DNA from: Voacanga thouarsii
Lineage: Eukaryota; Streptophyta; Magnoliopsida; Gentianales; Apocynaceae
Direction: 5' to 3'
NCBI GenBank assembly: GCA_026120185.1
Contig: JANUWF010002200.1
Location: 4,214,001 to 4,278,000, forward strand
DNA: 64,000 nucleotides
A program made the position numbers and the translations under genes. This document shows positions 36,901 through 48,560 of the stretch, one piece after another (the first letter of the stretch is position 1; every line of letters starts with the position of its first letter). The notes below the pieces were generated by a model. That model had not been told where the DNA came from, searched no databases, and was given only the letters and a program-made list of their open reading frames with translations.

Positions 36901-39900
36901 ACCATACTGGATGGCTCCTGAAGTCATTCGCCAAACTGGTCATAGCTTGTAAGTACAAGAATAACCCTCAAATAAGCTCCATGACTCTTGACACTTTTCC
37001 TTCTGCTTTTGTCTTTTGAAGCATTTAATTGCCCTCTATAGTTTTTGATGCTTCTGTCTTCACTTTTAGTTATTGGTTTCAAACATTCCTATCTTTCATG
37101 TTCCATTTTTTTTGTTTTTTTTTTGGGTCATGCTTCAAAGTTTCACTTTGACCTATGGTGCATAAACATAGTCGATTAAGGATCTAATTCAGATGGGTCT
37201 TTGTCATACCTGTACTGACATATCTGTATTTGCATTTGTGAGCTATGTTGCTTACAGTATTTGATAAAAATTCATCTGGTAGGTTGAAGTTTCTTTCTGT
37301 AGTGCTTGTTTGCATAAAAGTCATGTATGGGGTATATTATGCTTGTGTTGGATTTTGTAGTAGTCTAAACTCAGCCCTAGACGAGTTGGTTGTCAATTTC
37401 TCCTTAGATTCGCTGCTCTCTTATTCAGAGCTTCATATTTGTACCATATGTTGATTCTTCTCCCAAGAGTGCAAGCTCTTCCTGGTGTCCTTTTGAGTTT
37501 GAACAGATATTTTGTTTTTGAAGTTAAACATTTTTTGGGTTTTCTTTTGCAATGGTTTGCTTCATGCATGTTTGACCTGGTGTGAACTATTCTGAAATTT
37601 GGGCAGTGACATTCTCATTCTTAATTGCATAGTTGTTTTTGTGTTTGATTAATTGCTTATGCATAGATTTGTTTATTTATTTATTTATCTTCATGTCGGC
37701 ATTTTTTTGTTGTTTTATTAAATTCTTTGCTCCTCTAGGTTTGTTGGTTCTATTTGTCACTCTTTGCTCCCCTTGGTTAGCTGGTTCTATTTGTCAGTTA
37801 CGGGTTGCAGTTTTCAGTTGATGTGACCTATATTATTTGGTCTATTTGTGATCAATCATCAACTATCTGTTGATTACTTATGCCATAGACACATAGGGAT
37901 AAGAAAAAAGATAAACTAATATACTGGTTTGAGAACAAATGGCATTAAGATAATTTAGGTAATTATATATTGGCAAATTATATACCTTTTGAGTTCCAAA
38001 ATAAGCAACATTTTGGAATTGTTCTGATACTGTTGTGTGAAAGATTCCAATTTTACAAAATATTTTATTATTATGATTCTTTTTTTTTCATATATGAATA
38101 GTGCAAATCATCTACTTTTGTTTAAGCCAATTAGATAATTTAAAATATTCTTGTATCCCGAATATCATATGGGTTCAAGTAACCTTTTTCTCTCTTTTTC
38201 TATTTTTTGACACACAGGCAAACTGAATGATGTGATTGTTTATGTGCATATTAACTTGTTATTTATTTTTTCCCCAAAGGATTATCCATTTTAAGACCTG
38301 AAAACTGTTAAAGGATGAATTGTCCAGCTGCTTTAAATGTCTTTTGTACGTATGTTAGTTTCAACTACAAGTCTCTCATAGACTGTAACCCTCAGAATAT
38401 ACTGTTTGCTCTCATTTTGCATGAAATTTTAGTTTCATTTTATTTCCATGTATTACTGCACCTTAGTCATTGGGTGAACTTTGAATGTTGGTAATAATTA
38501 TCATGCTTCACTGTTTTTATGCATAAGCTTTTTGGATTTTGTTCTCTCTCTGGTGCTTCAACTGTAGTGTTTGAGGTTGTCCCCCCACCTCACCCCCCCC
38601 CCCCCAAAAAAAAAAAAAAAAAAAAATCTTATTTTTAACTTTGCCTGGGAGATTGTTGCCTAGATTAATAATTACTAGGTATTCATAACTGCTGCTTTAC
38701 ATTTATTATTGTTTGCTTTTGTTGTGCTTTTAGCTCTGCTGATATATGGAGTGTTGGATGTACTGTGATTGAGATGGCAACTGGTAAACCTCCTTGGAAC
38801 CAACAATACCAGGAGGTATGATTTAGAGGATCATTTGCAGAATTTATTTATTTTTATGAAAATATTTCCCGATAACTTGTCTAGCATCAATATCACCCTT
38901 GATGCTGCCAAAGTGTTGATGTCATACAAAATCCCCTGTAGGTTGCAGCTTTCTTCTACTATATTGGGACAACGAAGGAGCATCCACCAATTCCTGAGCA
39001 TCTTTCTGCTGAGGCAAAAGATTTTCTCTCAAAGTGCTTACAGAAGTATATTCTTGACACTTTATTAGTCCTATAGTGATTGCTACTGTTAAAATCCAAC
39101 ATAGTCAAAATACAAAAGAAGTTGTTGTTTTTAGTTGCAATCATTTACTAATCTCATTTCTACCTTGACTAAATGAGAGGGCCAATTGAAATAGAGAATT
39201 TTGTGTTTCCTTTTTCTTATATGTCCATTTTCACTTTTCTTTATATTTGTTAAGTTATATTCGTATTTCAATTCTTTATATATGTTCCTTGACTTTGTTA
39301 GCTTAATCATAGTTAGCAAATGCTCCAACCAATTTATATTCTTAATTTACTGCTTAATTTTCCTCCAGTGCCTAAGCTTTTACTGATAACATGCAGGGAA
39401 CCGGAGTTAAGGCCATCAGCTTTTGAGTTGTTGCAGGTGATTCTGATAGCTATTAAATTTCTCATTAATTTTCTTTTTCTTAGAATAATTTGTGTTTCTT
39501 TCCAATGTTAATTTCCCTTTTGCTAACTATATGCAGCATCCATTTGTTACTGGTGAAGTCATGCAATCACTTATGGTTAATTGTATTTCAGTCACGGTTA
39601 GTGTAGTTGTATGATAATACGCCTTTATAAGTTGCATTTTGGCATTTCACTGAAGCACTTAAAATTATTGTGTTATCCTGCTATTGACAGGAACCTGCTT
39701 TATTGTCACCTGGAGACAGTTTGACAGATATGTAAGTACTTCAGTGCTTGTGCTAAATATGTATAATAATGTTGGTTATGTTATGCTTTATGGAGGATGC
39801 CTTTTTGAAAGCACCTATTTGTTGGATGATGAGCAGAGCTGGCTCAGAGGATGTCTGCAATTTGGGAACACTGGACTTCTCTACCGTTGCTTCTGAGAAA

Positions 39901-41201
39901 TTCTCAGAAGGAAAGCATAATTGGGGGAAAATTGATGTTGATGGCGACATGTGTCAGCTTGATGAGACAGACGATTTATTAAGGGGTGGAGAAACAAAAT
40001 TCAACAATATTTTTATCCCAGATGACTTTAGTAAGGTATTGAAACTTCATTTTCTTCAGTATCATAGGGTTAAGGCCTAGCAAAATGAAAATTCTGGAAA
40101 GTAATTTTCACTATTATATCGTTTGCTCAGAGTTTCAATCCTATTTGTGAGCCCTGTGATAGCTGGGGGAACAATTGCGACATAAGTCCTGAAGTGGAAG
40201 GAAGAGATGCCAAGTTGTACATGGAACAAGAAGGTAATAGACCTGCGTGTGGCTCTGGGTCACACGGAGACTGTAAAAATGGCTTGTCATTGTTTGAGGA
40301 AGACGAGGAGGTTACAGAATCTAAAATCCGAGCTTTTCTCGATGAAAAGGTACTATGCAATAAAGATGCCAACTAACTAGCTATGAACTAAGCTTCACAG
40401 AATTTGATCTCTATTGGTCTTGACACATTTTCTATGAATTGCCATGTAGGCAATAGAACTAAAGAAGCTGCAAACACCACTCTATGAAGAGTTCCTCAAC
40501 AGTTTCAATCCTCTCTGCTCTTCAAATTTAACTGAGGTCACAGGAGATGAGAGTACTCCAAGATACTTGAAACTACCTCCAAAAAGTAGGTCTCCTAGCC
40601 GAACTCCCTCATCAGTGGTTGATGGTGTAACTGAAGCAAGTCCTGGGAGTTGTAGCAGACGTGTCTCGCATGTAGGTGTCGCATGCAATGAAGATCATCA
40701 GCAAAATCCATCACCCCAGACAAATGATCAGAATGGGCTAATTGGTGATACTGCTTACAAGGATCAAAGTAGCCCGAAGTTAGTCCATATGATGCTAATT
40801 CTTCTCTGGTTGTATCTTAATTAATCATCTTTACCAGTTAAATGAACTGAATAATGTTATGCTGCAGCATGGACGTTACTGAGATAAAAAGAAGTGGAAG
40901 GAAGAACTGGACCAGGAGCTTGAAAGAAAGCGGGGTAGGTCTTTCACACATCTTATATAACTATGTTTCATCAATTCTGCTTCCTTCTTCAAGCACACCG
41001 ATAATCACTCATAAAGAAGGGGGGGAAGGGGGTGGGGGTGGGGGTGGGGAATGTATTGGCTTTAGTTTGACTCTTCGACCATCAAACTTGACTGCAGAAA
41101 TGATGCGCCAAGCAGGTGTGGGTGGCAAAACTTCTTCGCCAAAGGATCGAGCTATGAATCGACAGAGAGAGAGGTCACGGTTTGCATCTCCTGGAAAATG
41201 A
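33973..41201 (+). CDS. ANP: ANP/NPK1-type MAP kinase kinase kinase
   Basis: Exons are 33973-34266, 34386-34427, 36181-36246, 36332-36442, 36523-36603, 36688-36765, 36866-36948, 38734-38815, 38942-39045, 39397-39436, 39537-39596, 39691-39731, 39837-40035, 40131-40349, 40450-40768, 40884-40934 and 41098-41201 (about 657 aa; NPK1/ANP proteins are 650-690). It starts [15 protein letters not shown] as in the family. The kinase domain has [11 protein letters not shown], lysine in LAVKQ, HRDIKGAN, DFGASK and [12 protein letters not shown]. The regulatory tail has [20 protein letters not shown] and ends [11 protein letters not shown]. Members are activated by NACK kinesins and drive phragmoplast expansion through MKK6/MPK4-type kinases, and also act in stress signalling. 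The joins of exons 15-16 are uncertain: the strongest splice sites (40778 and 40868) put the conserved last part out of frame. Confidence 0.92.
38593..38627 (+). repeat. Poly-C/poly-A tract in MAPKKK intron
   Basis: Thirteen Cs followed by about 22 As lie in the long intron between exons 7 and 8. Confidence 0.9.
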
Positions 41202-41990
41202 TTGTCTGACTGTTGCATCTATGCTCTCATTTTAAGGAAGAGGTGGTTGTTTTTTCTCCCCACCCTGGCTAACCTTGGCTGAATGTTACATGATGTTGGA
41301 GGCTCATTTTCATGAAAATTTCAACAAAACATCTGCCGTGGCAAATGGCCAAGCTCCTATAGAGCAACGGTGTTTTACCCTGCAACAGAAAGAAGCATAT
41401 GGAGAGCGTTATTGAGTGATTGGAAGTACATGATCTTCCCCTTGTCATCTGGACAGGGTTATTGAGTTTGAATATGGGTTTTGGGATTTTTGGCATTTGG
41501 TGTACAAAGTTTGTATCTCTTTTGTGTACGACAAGGATTAAGATGGCAAGTAGTAGCCACTGAAATCCTATTCCACTTTCTTGCCTGTAATCTGTTCTAA
41601 TTCTTAATCGTTGTATGATGCACCCTGAGTGCAATTTTAACGAATCCTGATGATTGCCGTGGTTGTTCTCATCTGAAGTATCATAGCAGCAAAAGTAATA
41701 TGGATTGATGATATATATGAGCCATGTTCTCTTATATTTTTGTTTTTTAATATTTATTTTTGAACTCTGGTTATGTGAATTTATTGCTGAATAGAGATGT
41801 GCGGGGGGAGTATTGATTTGATCTGTTAGCAAATATTAATATTGATTTAGCATAAATTTTTTTTCCCTTTTAAAACTCTTCCGATTTTCTTTAGATTCTT
41901 TTTATTTTCGAATGCAAAGTACAAGTAGTCCATATGAACAAATAAATATACACTATTAAAAAAAAAATGGTGTTTCACAATACGTTGATA
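41202..41990 (+). other. 3' UTR and downstream flank of the MAPKKK gene
   Basis: This sequence follows the TGA at 41199-41201. It is probably 3' UTR to about 41,700, then AT-rich spacer. The long minus-strand frame here (41832-41269) has no recognised domain and is not called. Confidence 0.45.
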
Positions 41991-42905
41991 GTAAGGGTGG
42001 CAATCGTGTCGTGTTCGGATTGGCGGGTCGTGTTAATTTGAGATAATTACATCTTATATGTCAACTCGAATATAACCCGCTTAATAAACGTATCGTGTCG
42101 TATTAATCCGTTTATTCTTGTATCGTGTTCGTGTTATAAAACGGGTTGACACGATTAGACACAAAAATTAAATAGATAATTATTAAATCTGTCAGTTCGA
42201 ATCTTACTAAACCCACCAATCTGTGTACTATTACACAAAAAATTTTACAAAATTAAATCAAATCATATAAAATTAAAAAAAAACTAATAAAACAACCCAT
42301 AAAGTCATAAAAAATCAATAAAATAACAAATTATCACACCCAATATTTAGAGATCTTAATAAATTCATAAGATTTAATCTTAAAAATTTAAACAAATGTA
42401 GTTTTGTAATAAAATTGGATTGTTCAAAAAATTATTTTCTCTAACTAAAAGTCATTGCAATAGTATTATTATTATAAACACTAAATAATAATTAATTAAG
42501 AATGATTCATTTACTATATATCAAGTAAATAGCCGCATTAATATCATTTATTTTTCTTAAGAGGTCTCATACAACTAAACAAAATAGACACACAAACAAT
42601 ACAATTAATTCATATAATAAAATTTAATTCAATTAATTCATGTAAAAAATTAAATTATCTAATTTTTTATAGTGAAATTTGTAAGGTATTACAAAAAGTA
42701 TTAAATATAAATATTAAAAAAAATTAAACAAGTTTGTAGGTTGAAACGGGTTGAACCCTTTTATAACCCGTATACATTTAAAGTTAAACGGGTAGACCTG
42801 TTTTGACCCGAACCCGTAAAATTCCAACCCTAACCCGTTATAACCGTGTCGTTTTCGTATTGTATTAGCGTATCGTGTTAAATATTTTCGTCTCTTGTAT
42901 CAATA
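41991..42905. mobile_element. Degenerate hAT-type MITE fragment
   Basis: It begins taagggtggcaatcgtgtcg, the usual left end of a common plant hAT MITE class. It holds inverted copies of acccgtt/aacgggt motifs, and the right part has matching ttataaccgtgtcg runs. The mirrored right end (ttgccaccc) was not found, so it is truncated or mutated. Confidence 0.5.
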
Positions 42906-43369
42906 GAAAACGATAGACCCTGCAGGCTTATCAATTAAACAATGTACTGATTTAATTTTTTATCCAGTCAACAATACAAGAGTGTTCAAGACAAGTGTCA
43001 ACTTTTACTTGGACAATGTTTGGGCAAACCTATTTTGGACAATTTCTGTTTGCTTATTATTTTCTTCACGCAAATACTGAAATCTAAACCCTTTTCCCAA
43101 CAGAAAGCAGTTGCAGAGAGATCCACAGTATTCTGTATAAAAGCCCTTCTTCCATTCAATCAATATGGATATACAAACGCCTCACATTCATACGCAAGAT
43201 TAAAATAACAAAAATTATACTGGGAAGAAGAAATTTCCACAAACAAATGGAAACAAATTTCTTTTATTCCTGAAAGGTCAGAGAACAATTTACCTATGGA
43301 CATCGAGAAAATATCATTAAGCAGGAGAAGAATCTTTCAAACTCAAAACCAATATAAGCACAGTTAAAG
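42906..43369 (-). other. Intergenic and probable 3' UTR of TANGLED1
   Basis: It lies between the convergent MAPKKK and TANGLED1 genes. The last 150-200 bases before 43370 are likely the TANGLED1 3' UTR. No other feature was seen. Confidence 0.4.
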
Positions 43370-44858
43370 TTAGATTCTAGAAGCTGACAGATGCATTGGA
43401 ATCGCGGTTGGACGCTGCTTTAGCCCACTTATCGCCTTCATCCCATCAATCTTATGCACAGTTTTTCTGCTTTTCAATGGCGAAACCAGCCTATTTGCCA
43501 ATCTTGATGGCGAAAAAGACCTCCGTAACTTTGCTGCTGTCGATATTTTGGGAGATTTCTTAGTCAAATTTGTCGATCTTGTTGGTGAAATGGACAATGG
43601 AGGGCTCCTAATTTTGACACGAAATTTTGAGGCTGAGGGAGGAGACTTGATCAAGAACTTGTGCGGAGTCTGAGGTTTATTTCTTGCAATGATTGGAGAC
43701 TTTGTTCTGTAGAACTTCTGATGTTGTCTAGTTGGAGAAGAATGAAACAATGGATTGGGGAATAGAACAGTTTTTCTGGCCCATGGCCTATTTCTTGGGG
43801 ACACTCTATTAGCTATGTATTTGCAGTTTTCTTTGTCACACTCACTCTTATGCAACGGCGAAACCTTGAAATTTATCCGGGATTTGGCTCTTTGGAGGGA
43901 TGAAGCATTTGATTCTGTTCGAATACTTTGTATGACACCCAGTTTTTCCCTTTTTCTTCTGGCACGAAACTCCGAATTCTCGAGGTTTATGCTTCGGTTT
44001 TTATTCTGTGTCACTGGTGTTTTTGGATCATCAAGTGGTTTTCTCGGCTTAGGATCAACTGCTTCCACTATTTGTCTGGCGAATTTACTCGATTGCAGAA
44101 TTTCTCCCACCGTCTCTCCCAGCAGCATTGCTGGTAAAGACATTCTCCTCCAATCCCCTGTATTCAAATTAGACATTGAGTTTTTTCTGCTATTGAAAGG
44201 AAGTGTTTTTGGGTGATTGGGGTGGGTTTTTACCTGTATCTGTAGGTAGTTTTCCAGGAGGAGATCTGCGAGCACCGGCATTCTTTATCCTTTGCAAACG
44301 AGAGAACATATATACATTGGGGACCCATTTGAGATTTCAAGTAAATGAAAGCAAAAAAGAACAGAAAATCATCATCAATAAAAATGGCCATTTCAAAGTC
44401 AAATATACCTTAAAGATTCTTGTTTGCACCTGAGACTGGTTCTCAAGTAACCCCTAGTGCTGCGAGGACTGAGGGTCACACCTGAGATTTTCTTAGTCCC
44501 TCCTGTCACCGTAAATTGAAGCTCTTGCAGTCGAGCAATAGACTTCTCCACCTAATCAAATGAAGAAGAAGAACCCATAAAAATCATGAAACTCTCATTA
44601 AAACCCCTACATTCCCAATCACCAACACAGCATCCAATTTAAAAAAAAAAAAAAAAAACTTATCAAGTAACAAAATCTGGAACTTCAGAAAATAACAAAC
44701 CCCAATTCCAAGCAATTCTAAATTCGAGAAAATTAAAAACAAAATAGAGGGGCCTCTACCTTCTCAACTGTCTCTCTGATCCGAGTGGGATCGAGAGGAG
44801 GAGGAAGCGGAGCCACCATTTTCTTGTTCTGCAACTTTGGTGGGGATCTTGCAACCAT
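43370..44858 (-). CDS. TAN1: TANGLED1-like microtubule-binding division-plane protein
   Basis: Four exons on the minus strand (44858-44760, 44551-44409, 44289-44234, 44157-43370), all with gt/ag introns and matching phases, encode 361 aa. It starts [17 protein letters not shown], then [39 protein letters not shown], and [20 protein letters not shown]. These are strongly conserved TAN blocks. The rest is very basic (SPxxR/K repeats) with an SRI end. TAN marks the cortical division zone with POK kinesins and guides the phragmoplast. Arabidopsis TAN is longer (about 470 aa), so the C-terminal half here is short. It is convergent with the MAPKKK. The long plus-strand frames across exon 4 are shadows. 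Confidence 0.9.
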
Positions 44859-45590
44859 ATTTCCGGAACTTTAGAAGCAAACAAAAAGTGGGTTTCAAAG
44901 GATTTTGCCTCTGCTCTCTCTGTCTCTCTCTTCCTGAATATCAGTTTGTCTCCGAAAATGAAGTCAGAGGAGGGACTTGATCCTCAACAGCATCAGCCAT
45001 TAGCTCAGCGGTGTGTGATGGTTTGCTTGGGTGTCTTGACTTTTGGTGGCATAACGGATATCTTTGTCTTTCAATTCCAACGGTCGAATTTATCGCCGTA
45101 AAACGCATATAAACGGCTACTTCTCTCTTTATTCGTATTTTATTGGCAATCTTTTCCATTATTTGAAACGTGGGGCCGCGAAGTTAGTTGGGCCCCGATC
45201 AGACACGTGTTGACATTCAATGGTCGGATGTAATTGCGAGTCTTTAATCAGCGGCTGATAATCTATTTCTCCGTTTTAGGAATGCTTTCACACTATTTTC
45301 TTTAGGAATTATTACAAGTCTGAGTCAGCGCCACTGCGAGAGGTGCAATTATTTTTATTTTTGTTTTTATTTTAATTTGAGGAGATGATAGTGGATTGCA
45401 CTCATAAATTTATAGACTTATATTTTGAAATGGAGAGAGCATATTTTTTAAAAGAAGTTTGACTTATAAAATGTATTATTTTTATAATTCTTAATTCTTA
45501 GGTATAAATTTAAATTAATTTATATTTTGAAGTGAAAAAAGTTTTAAAAGGATAAAATTGTCCTTACAATCAAGCACATCCATTTTTACC
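44859..45590 (-). promoter_or_regulatory. Upstream region of TANGLED1
   Basis: A CT-rich leader (tctctctgtctctctcttcc on the plus strand, about 44,915-44,935) lies near the start codon. A GC-richer stretch runs to 45,240, then AT-rich spacer. A cell-cycle (MSA-type AACGG) core occurs as aacgg in ttccaacggtcg near 45,080 and aaacggctac near 45,110. This may be chance. Confidence 0.35.
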
Positions 45591-45702
45591 ATCTCTTGCA
45601 TTTTGATTTTGAAGAATACAAGAGTAACGGAATTTCTGTGAAATGGTGGCATTTTCATTTGGAATTCCGAGGGGGTGCCTTAGCCGGAATTCCGTATATA
45701 GG

Positions 45703-45731
45703 GAGGTCGCATTTACACAGAATGCGACCTC
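45703..45731. repeat. Perfect 11-bp hairpin with a GGTCGCATT stem
   Basis: gaggtcgcatt and aatgcgacctc face each other across a seven-base loop. A similar hairpin is at 60487-60511. Confidence 0.85.
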
Positions 45732-45999
45732 AATGCAAATTTTTTTTTGCAATCTCAACCTACTACAACTCTAATCAGATCAAACAACCTACAATGCGAC
45801 CTCATCCTCCTACAATTACTTAATGTAATTTGAGTATGGACTGACAGTAGACCACGCGCTTATCATATGAATAAAATTCAATATAATAGTATATATGATT
45901 GAAGCATTCAAAATAACAAGAACAATATCGCAAGTACATAGAGAAACTGTATTGAAAATACAATTAAACATAAAACGAACTAATAGATGATGACAATGG

Positions 46000-47177
46000 C
46001 TAGTCTCTCGAAACATGAAAATTATTATTATTACAATTCCTCCTAGTATGTCCACTCTTATGACAGTTGCTGCATCTTGGAGGAGAGTTGGGTGTCCGAT
46101 AGTCCATATCACAAGGTATCTTTGATGTTCGCGGACGACCAGGAACTTCATTTCGCATCATTTCTTCCACTGGTGCAAGTGTAAAATTAGAAGGCCTCCA
46201 ATACTGTTCATCCGTCATAGGAAAAAACTGACCCTCATATGTCAACTCATAATTCCTTCTAATATAGAACTCCAAAACAAAGTCAATTGAGTTCCAACAT
46301 CTGTGACGACATGCTGCAAACCCATGTGAATAAGGAATACCTATATACTCCATTTTTGGCATGTGCATGATCTATCCGTTAAATTGACATTGTAAACATT
46401 TGGACTTCTACCCCCTTGTTGAACAGATGATTTAATCCCAAATATACCGTCCTGTGCATTATATTCAGTTACAACATGTCCTCTGGATTTGTCCTCAAAA
46501 TAAGAATACAATTTCCACATTTCAGATGGTAAAGGGTGTCTCAAATTAGATGCCTCATTTCTATGTTCATTAAAATATTTAACCAACTTCTGAAATGAAG
46601 TTTCAACCAAAACCTTCAGCGGAAGAGATCTTACTTTCTTCAGCACACTATTCATACATTCAGACAAATTAGTAGTCATTGAACCATATCTGTGCCCTTC
46701 ATCATATGACAAAGTCCATTTCTCCAAACCAATATCCATTAAATACTTAAATGCATCTTCTTTTCGAATCCTGATTTCATCCAAATATGATTGACACTTG
46801 GTCCTTTTGCGCTCTAAACCAGCAGCGTACATCAAACTTGTCAAATTAGTGTCCTTAATCTTGGCATGAAAATTTCCCTTTATGTGCTTGAAGCAATATT
46901 GATGAAAAGCCAAAGGTTCTTGCCACTCATTCATATGGCGTACAAAATTTACAATACCTTTATGTTTGTCCAAAATGACATGTTGACGTAGGAGTTTTAA
47001 GAACTAGTTCCAACTCTCAAATGATTCCTCATCCACGATGGCAAAAGCAAGAGGGAATAGGTGACTATTCGCATCCCAAGTGGATGCTACCAACAGTTTG
47101 CCTCGATAAAATCTCCTTAAATGAGTTTCATCAATTGATACCACTGGACGACAATATTTGAAACCATCAATTGAAGG
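46000..47177 (-). pseudogene. MULE transposase, C-terminal half
   Basis: It continues directly from the N-terminal half across the CACTA. It holds the MULE core (SIDETHLRRFYRGKLLVAS, LFPLAFAIVDEE), the DKHKGI acidic motif, TNLSECMNSVLK, then a SWIM-type zinc finger (DRSCTCQKW, then GIPYSHGFAAC) and a CCHC knuckle (CSNCHKSGHTRRNC). A stop replaces the Trp after SWN near 46,990, and a frameshift at about 46,340-46,368 splits the SWIM finger. It is therefore dead independently of the CACTA. MULE transposases cut and paste DNA in the nucleus. Confidence 0.88.
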
Positions 47178-47180
47178 TTC

Positions 47181-48560
47181 ACTACAAGAAAACAGAGAAT
47201 TAGCGAGGGAATTTTCCCTCGCCAAATCTGCAAGGGATTAGAGAGGGACAGACGACAGATTGACTTTTTGTCGCTAATCCCTAGTTGATTAGTGATGGAT
47301 CAGCGTTAACTATAATCCCTTTCAAATTAGCGATGGAAAAAGATATCCCATTCTAATCCGTCGCTAATTTGATAGGGATTAGCGACGGTTATTTTATTTT
47401 TACTTAATATTCGCGGTAAATTTTTAGCTTCAGATTTTCGATGTTACCCAAGCTATTCCCTTGCTAATTTGCGAGGGAATAGAGACGGAATTATCCATCA
47501 CAAATCCCAGCAGTGAGTTGCGACGAATTGGAGTTTAATTAGCGAGGGATATTAAAGAGCACTCGCTAATCCATCGCTGATTGTTTCCTTCACTAATCTC
47601 TCGCTAATTTCCAAGGGATTTGCGAGGGATTCTCCATTTTGTGAATACTCAAAATTTTTCCTCACGATACTTTTGTGTGTGGTAAATTTTTTTATGTAAT
47701 ATCCTTAGGAATACTTAATTCTTTATTATTTGTTTAATTATAACCAATGTATTTACATTCAATATATATGTAATTACCATCAGCAAGTTAAGAAGTATAG
47801 AAAGTATTTAAATGATATGCATACATTATACCTCTGTACAAGTTCGTCATGTGTAGTATATATATAATTCATTTATCACTTTATATGCATATATTTGATG
47901 CATCGATCATATGGTCGATGTATAATTATGCAAATACGAACACACATTTAATAACTATAAGAGTTTACGTGTGCACTCGGAGTTTTATATATTACGTTTT
48001 ATTACATTTGATTAGCATAATAAATACAATTTTGGGATATGAAAACACATCAATACTAATTAAACTTTTTATATATTAGTAAGCATAACAAGATCAATGT
48101 TAATTAAACCTAAACAAACACCATGATGATTATTTAGAATTATTCATTGGCAAAATATTTCATACTTTTAATCCATAACTAAGTAAGAAGTAGCAAAGTG
48201 TTGCTAGAAATAAATATGTTTTCTCAGTAGAGTATTGAAAAAAGTGAGGAAAATGTCAATCCGTCGCTAATCCTTCACTAAATAGCGATGGATTAGCAAC
48301 GAATATACCAGAGAGGGATTCGAGAGGGATCAGTGAGGGACCCAAAACTTATACCTTCAAAGTAACGCAGAATTTTTTGAGCAGAATATGAAATTCAAAA
48401 ATCCCTCGCTAATACGACCCAATTAGCGAGGGATCAGAAAGGCATTAAAACTCCACTGAGGTTTACCTTCGCTAATCCGTCGCTGAATAAATCCCTCGCT
48501 AATCGCACACTAATTAGTGAGGGATTAGTGAGTGATTATATTTACTTTATTTTTAGATCC
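47181..48560. repeat. Left subterminal repeat array of the CACTA
   Basis: Many direct and inverted copies of a 10-15 bp motif (ttagcgagggat, ccgtcgctaat, gctaatccctcgc) lie at 47,195-47,640 and again at 48,245-48,550. About 600 bases of AT-rich text separate the two blocks. In En/Spm, subterminal motifs bind the TnpA protein. Confidence 0.9.

Noticed and set aside
41269..41832. 187-aa minus-strand frame after the MAPKKK
   Set aside because: It has no recognised motif, lies over the probable 3' UTR of the kinase gene, and has a composition like non-coding DNA.
43755..44216. 153-aa plus-strand frame over TANGLED1
   Set aside because: It is antisense to the conserved TANGLED1 exon 4 and has no domain.
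47195..48560. CRISPR-like short repeats
   Set aside because: The repeats are irregularly spaced, occur in both orientations and lie at the ends of a CACTA transposon, where subterminal motifs are expected.
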